Positions 20,234 through 31,927 of a DNA stretch of 64,000 nucleotides are shown here, piece by piece. The stretch is from Buxus sempervirens (taxonomy: Eukaryota > Streptophyta > Magnoliopsida > Buxales > Buxaceae): positions 18,648,048 to 18,712,047 of the forward strand of contig OX387194.1 of NCBI GenBank assembly GCA_947561395.2, in the 5' to 3' direction. Position numbers and translations under genes: made by a program. Numbering within the stretch: position 1 is the stretch's first letter; each line of letters starts with the position of its first letter. A model generated the notes under the pieces. It saw only the letters and a program-made list of their open reading frames with translations. It was not told the DNA's origin and searched no databases.

Positions 20234-20995
20234 ATGGACCATACCTCCGGCGCAAATCATGATGTAGCCCAGCAAATAACTAGCATAGTGGCCTCTCTAC
20301 AGAGCCTACTACGGACAATAACAATCAAGGAAGAAACAATGAACAAATGTTGGGAGGCGTTAGGAGAAGAAAATTTTGAGCTGCGATCCTGAGTAAGGGT
20401 CCTTGAAGAAGAGATCAAAAGCATGAAGGAAAAGATACCCCTGAGCAGACAAGAAGTGAGCCTTCCGCCCACAGTCGCAGATGGTCGGATGCAGAGGAAG
20501 AAAGGAAAAGCCGTCGCGGCAAATGGTCTCCACCTCACAAAGAAACTGAATGTCTACCGTGGCAAGGGGCAGCATGACAAACTGATGGATGATTCAGAGG
20601 GTCTCCCAAGGAGAACAAAAGAAGAAATGGAGGCTAGAATAAGGAGGGTTTTTACCCCACTACCATATACAACGGCGGAGTTACTACCGACGCTGTTGAA
20701 GGAGGGGTATCTGCAAATTAGGCCCCCGAACCCCTGGTTGATCAATGCTAGAAGATACAATGCCGTGGAACGATGCGAGTACCATTCTGGCACTCCAGGG
20801 CACCACACAAGCTGGTGCTGGGATCTGCGGCACGACATTCAAGATCTGATTGATCAAGGATTCTTGAAGGAACTTCTTGAGGTGCCAAGGTCCATTGAAG
20901 GACGAGACATCTCTGATATGTTAGCGTTGTTTCAAGCATTCAAACCTGCCATCTTCCCGCGAAAAGGAGAAGATGATGATGAGAAGAGCACTTGA
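20234..20995 (+). pseudogene. E1 second gag-like ORF: coiled coil plus knuckle
   Basis: From ATG 20234 the frame is open to 20995 except for one TGA at 20390-20392, where CGA (Arg) would fit the coiled coil. The first 70 residues form a coiled coil (MDHTSGANHDVAQQITSIVA start). The C-terminal part has RRVFTPLPYTTAELLPTLLK and a C-X2-H-X5-H-X4-C knuckle (CEYHSGTPGHHTSWC), closer to E2 gag (43590-43840) than to the E1 gag just upstream. It lacks the capsid-like domain. It may be the remnant of the original E2-type gag after loss of pol, or a kept accessory protein. Confidence 0.7.
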
Positions 20996-23155
20996 AAGCT
21001 CCCTTCCGTGGCATGCAACTAAATTCCAAGAACGCCAATTACATTGGCCACCCTTTTTGCATAGTTTGATGTTCTGTTTTGCTTGTGCTTTCTTTTCATT
21101 TTAAATTCTGAACTTGATAACATGTTTCTTCTTGCAAGCTTATAAAATCTTTTGGGAAATCATTGAAGTATTGGACCACACCAAAGCATGACCGTAATTT
21201 TGGGACAAACCAGAACAATCAAATTGGACAAATGAAATGTGCCAAACAGCACAAACTATGCGGGTCTCGACATGGCCTAAAGATCCCCCGTCAGCACCAC
21301 ATTTGAACCCTTCCATGCCAAACACAAGGGGCAAGTTGTGATATGAGAAAAAAAAAGAAAAAAAAAGAAAAGAAAGGGCAAGGTGCCCCATACCAGTCGA
21401 AGGTCACTAACATGATCCAGGATCAATGATCTCGATGAAATGATGAGAGGCCATTTTTCGGCTAAGATAATTCAAATAAATTCCGCTAGTTAAACGTGTT
21501 GAGCTTGATCGTCTCATTTCTAACCCACGTTATGTCTAGCCACCCCAAACTGGGGTAAAGTCAAAAAGCAAAAGAAAAAAAAAACAAAATGAACAAAGAA
21601 GAAAATGGCTCTTGAACCAGTTAATCGGGCAAAAATAATTGAGTGTTACATTCTCTGTGAAAGGATGGAAGGCCATCCTTGATCTTCTCCAAAAATCATC
21701 TGACACAAGATGAAACCCTAGCAAAACACTTTGGGCCTAACAATTCCTTCATTAACCCTACCATGTCTTGTCTTCAAAACTGGGGCATGAAGCTTCGTGT
21801 AATTGGAGATACAAAAAGGATGAAGGTGAAGATAGGGCAAAGCGAAAAGCACCCTAAGAACAAAAGGGACAAAAAGGAGGAATGAGGAGAACCCCAGAAA
21901 ACAAGAATTCAAAGAAAGGACTTGGGCAATCCCTCGAAAGAAAAGAAAAAAGAAAAAAAGAAAACAAAAGCTGGAGCAAACCCCGAGAGCAAGAATCAAG
22001 AATTAGGGCAAAAGACCCAAGAAAGAAGGGAAAGAAAGAAAAGAACAAAGATGGAAAAAGGAGAAGAAGCTAATCAAAGTTGAGCGTAAAGTTGCAAGAA
22101 CAAAGGTGAAGAGAGCCCTAACAAAAAGGTGGACAGGACATGGCTCATACCCCATTCATCAATTTCTGAGCCTTCAGATCATTTCTTCTGGACCCTTGAA
22201 CCTAGCCTACATTTCGTCCTATTGTGAAGCCCTTTCTGATTACAGAGAATGTAACATTGAATCTTGGACAAACTGGTAATGATAGAACAAAAAAAAAGGG
22301 ATAGAGAAGAACTTTGGCTAGACATAATGGTTACCCATAGAGTGAAGCTATATAGGGTTTGAGCTTGTTTATCCTTCATTTCTAAACACTGGAACCAAAG
22401 CCTACATTTCGTCCTACTAATAAGTCCTCTCTGATCATTGGATCATGATCCGTGGAAATTGACAGGGCCCTCGGACTGGGCCAAGGCATCTAACCCAAAT
22501 GAGGGAGCCAATGAGAAAAACCATTCCACAACCCCTAACCAAGAGTGGGAAAAAGAAAAAAAAAAGAGAGAAAATATAAGAAAAACCAGGGTGGGGCAGT
22601 GCCAAAGAAACCCCCCTGAACCAAAACAATCCCCTTCGTTCCTACATGGGGCATGCTATTTGAAGGCAAAAATGTTGAGACCCTTACAGGGAGTGCCAGG
22701 AGGCACCATTTCATAATTCTAAATGAGAGTGTCAGGTAACTGACCCAAAGATTACTGGTCCTGCCAATGGACTCACCTGAGAGGGAAAAATCCAAACACT
22801 TTAGGAATTCCCAAGAGATTTCAATCGAAGAAAAATTGCTTGAGCTTACATATAATTTTGATAAATAAATTCCAATTGACTGAATTCCACATGAATTTTC
22901 TAGGTACCAACCAAGACCTGAAATAGACAGACAAAGGCATCACAGCGTATCTCACACGTTGGAGGAAGAAAAGAATCATCACCATGTATTCTCACATAGG
23001 GGACGCAGAAAGAGTCATCATAGTGTATTCACATACTGGTTGACCAAGTTTGTGAAGCCAAAGCCACCGGCGAATAAGTCAGAGATTGGTGGAGGCAACT
23101 TTGAATGCAATCAAGGAAGGAAAAGAAATAACCAAGTCAGAATGAGTAATGGACG
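20996..23155 (+). other. E1 3' non-coding region, part 1
   Basis: No coding signal. Contains several A/G-rich tracts (21345-21380, 21565-21605, 21840-22075, 22545-22580) and two copies of a conserved motif GCCTACATTTCGTCCTA (near 22205 and 22400), each followed by AAG-C-CTCTCTGAT-like text. E2 has one copy at 51121 in the same part of the element. Confidence 0.6.
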
Positions 23156-24480
23156 AAGACAGAATGGAGCAAAGAGCCTCCAAGAATTGAAGAATTAAGG
23201 AGCAAGGTGTCTCCCAACCTTAAGGAGCAAGAAGCCTTCAAAATTGGAAGATAGAATGGAGCAAAGAGCCTCCAAGAATTTGAAGACAGAAGGAGCAAGG
23301 TGCCTCCCAACCCTGACAGAGCAAGAAGCCTCCAAGATTTAAAGAAAGAATGGAGCAAAGAGCCTCCAAGAATTGAAGAATTAAGGAGCAAGGTGTCTTC
23401 CAACCCTAATGGAGCAAGAAGCCTCCAAAATTTGAAGATAGAATGGAGCAAAGAGCCTCCAAGAATTGAAGACAGAATGGAGCAAAGAGCCTCCAAGAAT
23501 TGAAGACAGAAGGAGCAAGGCGTCTCCCAACCCTAATGGAGCAAGGCGTCTCCCAAAAAATTGAACACAAAATGGAGCAAGGTGCCTCCAAGAATTAAAA
23601 GCAGCAGGAGCAAGGTGTCTCCTAACCACAGAGAGCAAGGCGTCTCTCAAGACTGAAAGGGCAAGGCGTCCCTGGAGCAAGGCGACTCCAAAACTATTGG
23701 AGCAAGGTGTCTCCCAACCACAGAGAGCAAGGCGTCTCTCAAGACTAAAAGGGCAAGGCGTCCCTGGAGCAAGGCGACTCCGAAACTAATGGAGCAAGGT
23801 GTCTCCCAACCACAGAGAGCAAGGCGTCTCTCAAGACTAAAAGGGCAAGGCGTCCCTGGAGCAAGGCGACTCCAAAACTAATGGAGCAAGGTGTCTCCCA
23901 ACCACAGAGAGCAAGGCGTCTCTCAAGACTAAAAGGGCAAGGCGTCCCTGGAGCAAGGCGACTCCGAAACTAATGGAGCAAGGTGTCTCCCAACCACAGA
24001 GAGCAAGGCGTCTCTCAAGACTAAAAGGGCAAGGCGTCCCTGGAGCAAGGCGACTCAAAAACTAATGGAGCAAGGTGTCTCCCAACCACAGAGAGCAAGG
24101 CGTCTATCAAGACTAAAAGGGCAAGGCGTCCCTGGAGCAAGGCGACTTCAAAACTAATGGAGCAAGGTGTCTCCCAACCACAGAGAGCAAGGCGTCTCTC
24201 AAGACTGAAAGGGCAAGGCGTCCCTGAAGTAAGATGCCTCCTACCATTTGAACGACACGGAAATGTGTCCCTAAGGAGCAAGGCGTCTCCCACCACTTTG
24301 AATGACACGGAAATGTGTCCCCAAGGAGCAAGGTGACTCCCACGTTTGAAGTAACTAAAGAGTAAGGTGTCTCCCCAAAACTAAAGGAGCAAAGCACCTC
24401 CCATCTCTGAAATCCCTAAAGGAGCAGAGCATCTCCCAATGTTGAAAGACCAAGCGTCCCCACAGCAAAGTGTCTCCACA
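23156..24480 (+). repeat. Large hairpin array in the E1 3' region
   Basis: The core (about 23605-24220) is a 92-bp unit repeated about seven times. Each unit has four stem-loops around the near-constant loop CAAGGYGW: GGAG...CTCC, GAGAG...CTCTC, AGGG...CCCT and TGGAG...CTCCA. Flanking parts (23156-23600 and 24225-24480) have diverged versions, mostly GGAG...CTCC around CAAAGAGC, CAAGGTGC or CAAAGCAC, plus GACAC-GGAAAT-GTGTC twice. ORFs on the - strand through the array are products of the repeat. Confidence 0.85.
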
Positions 24481-24534
24481 AAGTTGAACAAGTTGTTCCC
24501 ATTCTTGGAAATGACAGGAATGAAAAGACATGAA

Positions 24535-25142
24535 GAAGAATGAGCATAACTGAAGATATCATCGGGCAAGATGGCCCCTTTTGTAATTTTGATTTCACAC
24601 TTTTGTAAATAGAGTAGAGCAGGTGTGTGGGCTCCCTTAAGGCACTGGAAAGCGCTGGAAGCACCTCCTCACCAACAGCAGCTCCTCCTCCACTCTTCCT
24701 TCCTCCTTTCTCCATTCGGTCCACATCCTAACCCAACCCTTGGCCATCAAATCCTAAAAAAAAAAAAAAAACATAAACTTCAAGTAAAAGACACAAAATG
24801 GATCAGAAGTCTGAAGTCACCTAAAAGCTTTAATGGAATAAACAAGAAGAAAAGAATATTGTCAAGCGTCTGGCATCGACGCTGAAACAGGTTGGCGAGC
24901 TCAAATCCAATCTAATATCTTTCAAACTTAAACTAAAATGCTGAAGAGTTGCCCTACAAAAACCCGAAAAGCAAAGGGTAAGGAAACTCTGAAGCCAGGA
25001 AGTGACGCCACATGATTTGGCCGCTTCCCTGTCAAAATGAAAACTTCAAAGGACTAAGCTCGTCGACCATGTCGACAGAAATGCCAAGCGCAAAAACGAG
25101 ATTCTTTTTCTCTTTGCCGTTCATCCGCCAGGTGACTCCGGC
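24535..25142 (+). other. E1 3' end shared with E2
   Basis: Closely similar to 52276-52881 of E2, including GATATCATCGGGC, TTTGTAATTTTGATTTCACAC, CACCTCCTCACCAACAGCA and ATGTCGACAGAAATGCCA. Conservation right up to the polypurine tract suggests sequences needed in cis for replication. Confidence 0.8.
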
Positions 25143-25155
25143 AAAGAGGGGCAGC
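25143..25155 (+). promoter_or_regulatory. E1 polypurine tract
   Basis: AAAGAGGGGCAGC immediately before the 3' LTR; same as E2 at 52882-52894 and close to E3. Confidence 0.88.
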
Positions 25156-28100
25156 TGTAAGCACCTCAATTTTGCGCTCCCAGAAAAACCAAAAATGCAA
25201 ACCCTGGACAGGAAGTCAAACCCTAAGGGGTGAAAAGTTGACTTTTTGATCAAGTGAAAATTGGCCCCCTCGCTTTATACCATTGGATAGAGAATCCCGA
25301 CACGGTTTCAAGGCAACTGAGTTTGCAGGAATCGGGGTCCGGATAAAGGTTCTGCGGGCGGTCAAACCTGAGCAGAGCCAAAAGTTGACTTTCTGCTAAA
25401 ATCCGATCCAGAGGCCTACCCCTAGGTCATTGGATAGAGAATCTCGACACGGTTCCAACGCAACTGAGTTTGCAGGAATCGGGGTCCGAATGAAGGTTCT
25501 GCGGGCGGTCAAACTTGAGCAGAGCCAAAAGTTGACTTTCTTCTAAAATCCGATCCAGAGGCCTACCCCTAGGTCATTGGATAGAGAATCTCGACACGAT
25601 TCCAACGCAACTGAGTTTGCAGGAATCGGGGTCCGGATGAAGGTTCTGCGGGAGGTCAAACTTGAGGAAGAGCCGAGAGTTGACTTTTCCTTGAATTCCG
25701 TGCCAAGTACTTAGCTTTATACCATTGGATAGAGAATCTCGACACGGTTCCAACGCAACTGAGTTTGCAGGAATCGGGGTCCGGATGAAGGTTCTGCGAG
25801 CGGTCAAACTTGAGCAGAGCCAAAAGTTGACTTTCTGCTAAAATCCGATCCAGAGGCCTACCCCTAGGCCATTGGATAGAGAATCTCGACACGATTCCAA
25901 CGCAACTGAGTTTGCAGGAGTCGGGGTTCGGATGAAGGTTCTGCGGGCGGTCAAACTTGAGTAGAGCCAAAAGTTGACTTTCTGCTAAAATCCGATCCAG
26001 AGGCCTGCCCCTAGGTCATGGGATGGAGGGCTCCAATACGATTATAATGAAACTAAGTTTGCCCAGATCGGAGTCCGGATGAAGAAAATATGAGCGGATG
26101 AAATTTCCGAGCAGCAAAACCGGCAATCTGCGCACGTGGCAAAAAGCTGCACACGAGGCGAGTTGCGCAGGAAAATATCTCGGGGATCAAATCCGTAAAT
26201 ATCCAAACATTCAAAATATCCCAGGGACCAATCTGAAAAGATTTGAAAATATCTGAATAAAATAATATTAAACCTAAATATCCCAGGGACCATATCCTAA
26301 TTTTCAGATTTTTAAAACAAACGAGCGGCGACATTTATTGTTTTGTAATAATTATGCCGCTCGCGCAAACGTGGCGAGCGGCGTGCGCTCACCTTGAGCT
26401 GGGCGCCAAAGTGAGCGGCACCCCATTTCCCTTGCCTATATAAGCCGCGAGAGTCTCGATTTTTGGGGGTTCTGCATTTTTTTTTGGTTGGAACATTTTT
26501 GGGTTGGATCATTTTCGTGTTCGAAGATTTTTTTTGGGTTGGAACTTCTTCTTCCTCCACCCGAGGCCCTCTCTGCTGATCCCTCCCTGCCTCCGAAAAA
26601 AAACCCAAGCACTTCACCCCGGTCGTTGGGACTCTCTTCCCTTCTCTTGTTCTTCCCCATTTCCACTCAAGCAAGGGAAGGCATGCTGCTGTCGGCGCTG
26701 TAAAAGTGGACGCTCCAGCCGTTGTCCACCCTGCTCCAAGAACCATCAGGTGAACCATCAGGTGAGGTTCCTGTTTACATCAGATTGCACATATATTGAA
26801 ATGAAATTTTTCTAAAGGGTTTCCTAGTTTACCTTCTTCCTTTTGCACGAGCTCATTCCCATGATGCTCCAAGCCTGTATCTGTTCCCATCCCACCCCGT
26901 GAAGGCCTCCAAGTAAAGGAGAGGCATGCATGCGCACTTCCGAGAGAGAGTGAGAGGTTTTCTTGCCATTTCCTTTGGCCGTTTCTGCTGCTTACATTAT
27001 GCATGTTTTGTTTATGATAACCAGGGAGCATTTTCCTTCCGGTTCCCCCCATCTCTTGTACCCCATGTAAACCCCCTTCCCTTCCCCTTCTTCGAATGTT
27101 CGTATGGTTTTCTTCAATTCCAGAAGCACACACACGCACCCCGAGTCTGAAATAATCTTATCAGAGTGTATTCAGCTTGGTCTGTCAGCATGCTTAGGTT
27201 TGTTTTAGGTTAAGTTCAGGTATGTTCAGGTGTCTCTTGGGAGTCTGGGGAACACCTGTGAGGACTTACAGAGTTTAAAAAGTGATCAGAAATGGAGTTT
27301 GAGCAAAAAACCAGAATATCGGGTTTTTTAAGGGGTATGCGCCTACCTCTGCAACGTCAGCGTACCCAAAAAAGGGGTGAGCGGATCATTTTTTTAGCAT
27401 CCGCTCACTTCTTAAATTTGGATGCGCTCACCTCGCGCTCACCTCGTGCTCACCTAAAATTGGATACGCTCACCTCGTGCTCACCTAAATTTGGATGCGC
27501 TCACCTCGCGCTCACCTCGTGCTCACCTCGCGCTCACCTCGATTTTTGGGTGCGCCCACTTCACCTTTACCTTAAAAAATCCCGAAAATGCCCTTTACCC
27601 TGAAAAATCCCGAAAATGCCCTTTACCTTAAATAAAATCCCGAAAATGCCCTTTACCATGAAAAATCCCGAAAATGCCCTTTACCCTGAAAAATCCCGAA
27701 AATGCCCTTTACCTTAAATAAAATCCCGAAAATGCCCTTTACCCTGAAAAATCCCGAAAATGCCCTTTACCCTGAAAAATCCCAAAAATGCCCTTTACCC
27801 TGAAAAATCCCGAAAATGCCCTTTACCTTAAATAAAATCCCGAAAATGCCCTTTACCCTGAAAAATCCCGAAAATGCCCTTTACCTTAAATAAAATCCCG
27901 AAAATGCCCTTTACCCTGAAAAAATCCCGAAAATGCCCTTTACCCTGAAAAATCCCAAAAATGCCCTTTACCCTGAAAAATCCCGAAAACGCCCTTTACC
28001 TTAAAAAAATCCCGAAAATGACCTTTACCTTTAAAAATCCCGAAAATGCCCTTTGCGTTCAAAAATCCCGAAAATGCCCTTTACCTTGATAAATCCCTCC

Positions 28101-29212
28101 CCTTGGACCCAGTATAATGAGCCTGTCTCTCCTTGATAAATGTTAATTTTGATATGTTTCTGTGATGTATATTCTATAAGTTTTGCTAAACATGGGTGGC
28201 GTACCTAAATCAAGCCAAAATGAGCCAATAGGGTTTCCGGGTCACCTGGAAACCCAATGCGGGACTTGGACCCCCGGTCCAACTTGATTTCTAGTGGGCC
28301 TTCCAACGGGGCCCACCCGGCCCAATAAACATGTATGCATGCAACTTAATCAAGATAAGTAAAATTAACTGATTAAACCGGGCGGGCCAAACCTTAGGCA
28401 GTCCACCCGAACCAGATTAGTGAATTGATGCATGAAATGCGTGGTTTGGCCAAGACCAAGGGCAAGGGCCTACCGGGCCCACCAAAGCCCATCAACCGAA
28501 CCAAGGAAGGGTGCAAACCCTAACTTCTGGTAACTTGGGCTTACAAGCCAGATTTGGACTACGGGCCCCAAGCCCAGTGTCCAACTCACTTTGGCAGATT
28601 AAAAAGATAAATCCAATAAAAATTACTTGGCCACCATGTGGGCCCACCTAAGGGGCCCACAAACCAGTCCGGCCCACTTGTGCATGAAAAACACTTAATC
28701 TTCAAATCTGAACCTAAAGTAAAATCAATGCACCAACCAAAGCCCAAAGGGCCTCCTAGGATAGGCCGAGGCCCACAAGGGCACACGGGCTTGACTAAGC
28801 CCACCAAGGATACCGTGGGCCTTCCAACGGGGCCCACCCAACCAGACTCAGATCACCTAAGTAATCAAGATAAAAGCAATTAAAGGGACCCACACCACTT
28901 AGGTGGTCCCACCAGACTTAACCAAACTGCATATCGGATTAGGAATCGGGTGAGACCAAAGTTGACTCAAACCAAGGAAACCTATGGGACCCGTCACTTG
29001 ATGGGGTGGACTGGGGTGTCTACGGACTTCCCCAGACCGCAACCGAGCCCCTACCTAGAATCTCAAAGCCGCAGACCAAAAGCCTTAGAAGAAGAACTTA
29101 GGCACCCAGGTGTCTGCCTGCACCCCATCAGGCAGTGGCGACTCCAAACAAATCTCGAGGCACGCATCGTTTTGCGTGCGCCTCGTCGTGCGACCGAAAT
29201 CGGGTGCGCACA
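25156..29212 (+). repeat. E1 3' LTR (4057 bp)
   Basis: Same as the 5' LTR apart from scattered substitutions and repeat-number changes: five instead of three 147-bp monomers (25263-26030), about 38 bp more at the GAGCGGC repeats (26373-26410), a longer GCGCTCACC block and a shorter 28-bp array (27564-28096). TATA box at 26437-26443. Ends GGTGCGCACA, followed by the CCCCT duplication. Confidence 0.93.
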
Positions 29213-29217
29213 CCCCT

Positions 29218-29661
29218 ATTGCCCCTAGCGCCAATTATGGTTTTCATTAGGGTTGGCTTCTGTATTCCGTCATCACCAATATTACTTTGATATTTGAATG
29301 AATATACTAAAATCACCGAGGGCTTAAGAATAGGACGAAACAAAGGCTAAGCTCGGTTTATGAAATAAAAGGTATTAAAGGCTCAAAATTTCTAAGTGTG
29401 AAAATAGGTCAACCGGACTTACAGTCCCGATGATTTTAATCCCATTTCCCTTTTTTCCTTGTATTTGGCTTTCATTTGCCATTATTTTTCTTTTCTTTAT
29501 TTTTTCTCTTTTTGCCCCTATTGGCTTTGCCCCAGTATAAAACTGTAAGTCCAGCTTAGGTTTATCAAATAAGACGAACAGGCTCAAATTGGCTTGCCTA
29601 GGGATAAAAATTTTGGGAAATAAAGAAAGATGGCCTCAGATCATTTTGTAGTAATATTCAT
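29218..29661 (-). other. E3 spacer after integrase
   Basis: Non-coding E3 sequence between the INT stop and the E1 insertion. A/T-rich with a purine-rich tract on the - strand (29500-29450). No feature recognised. Confidence 0.5.
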
Positions 29662-30790
29662 TCATGGAAAATATCTCTTTACTGCATCAGAGTTAATTGG
29701 CTCAGGAAAATCCTTCCCATCCATTTCTGTTAAGATGAGAGCACCCCCTGATAGGACCTTCTTGACAACGTAAGGCCCTTCCCAATTTGGTTTGAATTTT
29801 CCACGTGGGTCATCCAAAAAGGGTAAGATTTTCTTTAATACCAAATTTCCTTCTTGGAAAGTTCTAGGCTTTACCTTCTTATTATAAGCCCTGGCCATCC
29901 TCTTCTGATACAATTGGCCATGAGAAAGCGCCTTCAAACGCTTTTCTTCTATTAAATTGAGTTGATCATGTCTTGACTGTATCCATTCAGCTTCTTCTAA
30001 TTCAGCTTCCATCAATCTCTTAGTGAAGGTATTTCCACTTCCATTGGTAACACTGCTTCCATTCCATAGACTAGGGAATATGGGGTTGCCCCTGTAGAAG
30101 TCCGAATTGAGGTTCTGTAGGCATGTAGAGCAAGTGGCAGCATTTCATGCCAATCTTTAAAACTCACTACCATCTTTTGAATAATCTTTTTTATGTTCTT
30201 ATTTGCTGCTTCCACTGCCCCATTCATTTTTGGTCTGTAAGGAGCTGACTTATGATGGGTAATCTGAAACTGTTCACACATTTTCTTCATATCCTTGTTC
30301 TTAAGGTTCGAAGCATTGTCTGATATTATGGCACTTGACAACCATAGCGACAAATGATGTTGTGCTTTACAAACTTAAGAACATGACCACTTGTGATGTT
30401 TGCATACGAAGCTGCTTCTACCCACTTGGTAAAATAATCGATTGCTACCAGTATAAATCTGTGTCCATTTGATGCCTTTGGAGAGATCATTCCAATGACG
30501 TCTATGCCCCACATAGAGAAGGGCCATGTAGATATCATATTATGCAATGCACTTGGAGGTGCATTCTTATTATCAGCATATACTTGGCATAAATGACACC
30601 TTTTGACATGTATATAGCAATCGTGTTCCATAGTCGACCAGTAATATCCCAATCACAAAATCTTCTTAGCAAGCATGTGCCCGTTCATATGGGGTCCACA
30701 AACTCCTCCATGTACCGTATCAATTAACCTTTCTGATTCATTCTTGGCAACACATCTAAGTAGGATATCGTTGTGCGATCTCTTGTACAA
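29662..30790 (-). pseudogene. E3 integrase, broken
   Basis: Read on the - strand it has the zinc-binding H-H-C-C region (VHGGVCGPHMNGHMLAKKIL, then HVKRCHLC), the catalytic core with D in WGIDVIG, D in a SDN context and E in NGAVEAANK, and the C-terminal domain to PINSDAVKRYFP. It inserts element cDNA into the genome. Breaks: an in-frame TGA at 30653-30655 where Arg (CGA) is expected, a frame break near 30340 between the first and second catalytic Asp, and another near 30014. No chromodomain was seen. It follows the aRNH in frame after the stop at 30791-30793. Confidence 0.9.
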
Positions 30791-31927
30791 CTACCCTCCA
30801 CTTAATAGGAACTGACCTGTCAACCTCTGTATCGTTCTTTTCTCTGTAGAAGTGACATTTTCAGGTAAACTCCAATCATTTAGGAAATTCTTAATGTTTT
30901 GAAACCATGGTACTTCTTCCTCTGATGCCCCTTCTAGAACAAGGCAATAAGCAGGTTCATCCCTAACTTCAATTTCTAGCGGTTTAATATCAACACCTTC
31001 TGGCATACTAACCATTGAAGCCAATGTTGCTAAAGCATCTGCGAATTGGTTCTTGGCCCTTGGCATATAATTAAAGGAAATTCGAGTGAATTTGGTGCTT
31101 ATTTCTTCCAAATACTCGTGATAAGGGATCAACTTGTGATCCTTAGTCTTCCACTCACCAGTTGTTTGGAAGATGATAAGACTCGAATCTCCATATACAT
31201 CAAGTTCCTCTATTTCATGATCTAAGGCTGCTTGTAACCCAATTATACATGCTTCATATTCTGCTATATTGTTTGTACATTGGAATCTCAATTTTACTGC
31301 GATCGGGATATGTGACCCATCTGGCTTGACCAAAACAGCCCCTATTCCATTTCCATTCATATTGGCAGCCCCATCGAAGAACATTTGCCATGAGCTTTCA
31401 TTTTCTTCTTCTTCTGTGAACAGTATTTCTTCATCAGGAAAATTAGTCTTCAAAGGTTGGTATTCTGGTAGAGGATGTGCAGCTAAGTGATCAGCAATGG
31501 CTTGACCCTTAATGGCTTTCTGTGTGATATAGGTGAGGTCAAATTCAGATAGTAACAACTGCCACTCTGCTGTTTTGCCAGTTAAAGCTGGTTTTTCAAA
31601 CAAGTACTTCAAAGCATCCATTCGGGATATCAATAAGGTGGAATGACTAAGGAAATAGTGTCTCAGTCTTTGAGTTGCCCATACTAAAGCACAACAAGTC
31701 TTTTCCAAAGGAGAATACTTTGCTTCATATTCTGTGAACTTCTTGCTTAGGTAGTAAATCGCCCTTTCCTTTCTACCTGTCTCATCATGCTGCCCTAAAA
31801 CACATCCCATTGACGTCTCCAAAACTGATAAGTATAGGATTAGTGGTCTTCCTGGGGTTGGTGGCACTAGCACAGGTGGGTTCAATAGATACTCCTTTAT
31901 TGTGTCAAAGGCTTCTTGGCAATCATC
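30791..31927 (-). pseudogene. E3 RNase H and second, archaeal-type RNase H
   Basis: First RNase H: GRPLILYLSVLETSMGCVLG to TLLISRMDALKYLFEKP (RT-linked RNH, about 31860-31600). After a linker comes a second domain (about 31440-31000) with MFFDGAANMNGNGIGAVL, NNIAEYEACIIGLQAAL, VYGDSSLII and FADALATLASM, which has the D-E-D pattern of the aRNH found in the Tat clade. Both degrade RNA in RNA/DNA hybrids in the family; why Tat elements keep two is debated. In frame with RT except for a TAG at 31928-31930. The 3' end is a TAG at 30791-30793. Confidence 0.9.

Larger units (their letters stand above)
12445..29212 (+). mobile_element. E1: non-autonomous Tat-type element without pol
   Basis: LTRs 12445-16242 and 25156-29212 flank an 8.9-kb interior. 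The 5-bp duplication CCCCT lies at 12440-12444 and 29213-29217. A PBS for tRNA-Arg follows the 5' LTR and AAAGAGGGGCAGC precedes the 3' LTR. The interior has gag (18661-20067) and a second gag-like ORF (20234-20995), but no protease, RT, RNase H or integrase. Leader, 3' end and LTR ends are closely related to E2, so an E2-type element probably supplied the enzymes. LTRs are strongly alike, differing mainly in repeat copy number, so insertion is recent relative to E3. Confidence 0.93.

Noticed and set aside
23137..24397. Several - strand ORFs with LLAPLGL/ALLSVVGRHLAP repeats
   Set aside because: They are translations of the 92-bp hairpin array on the opposite strand; no protein family is recognisable.
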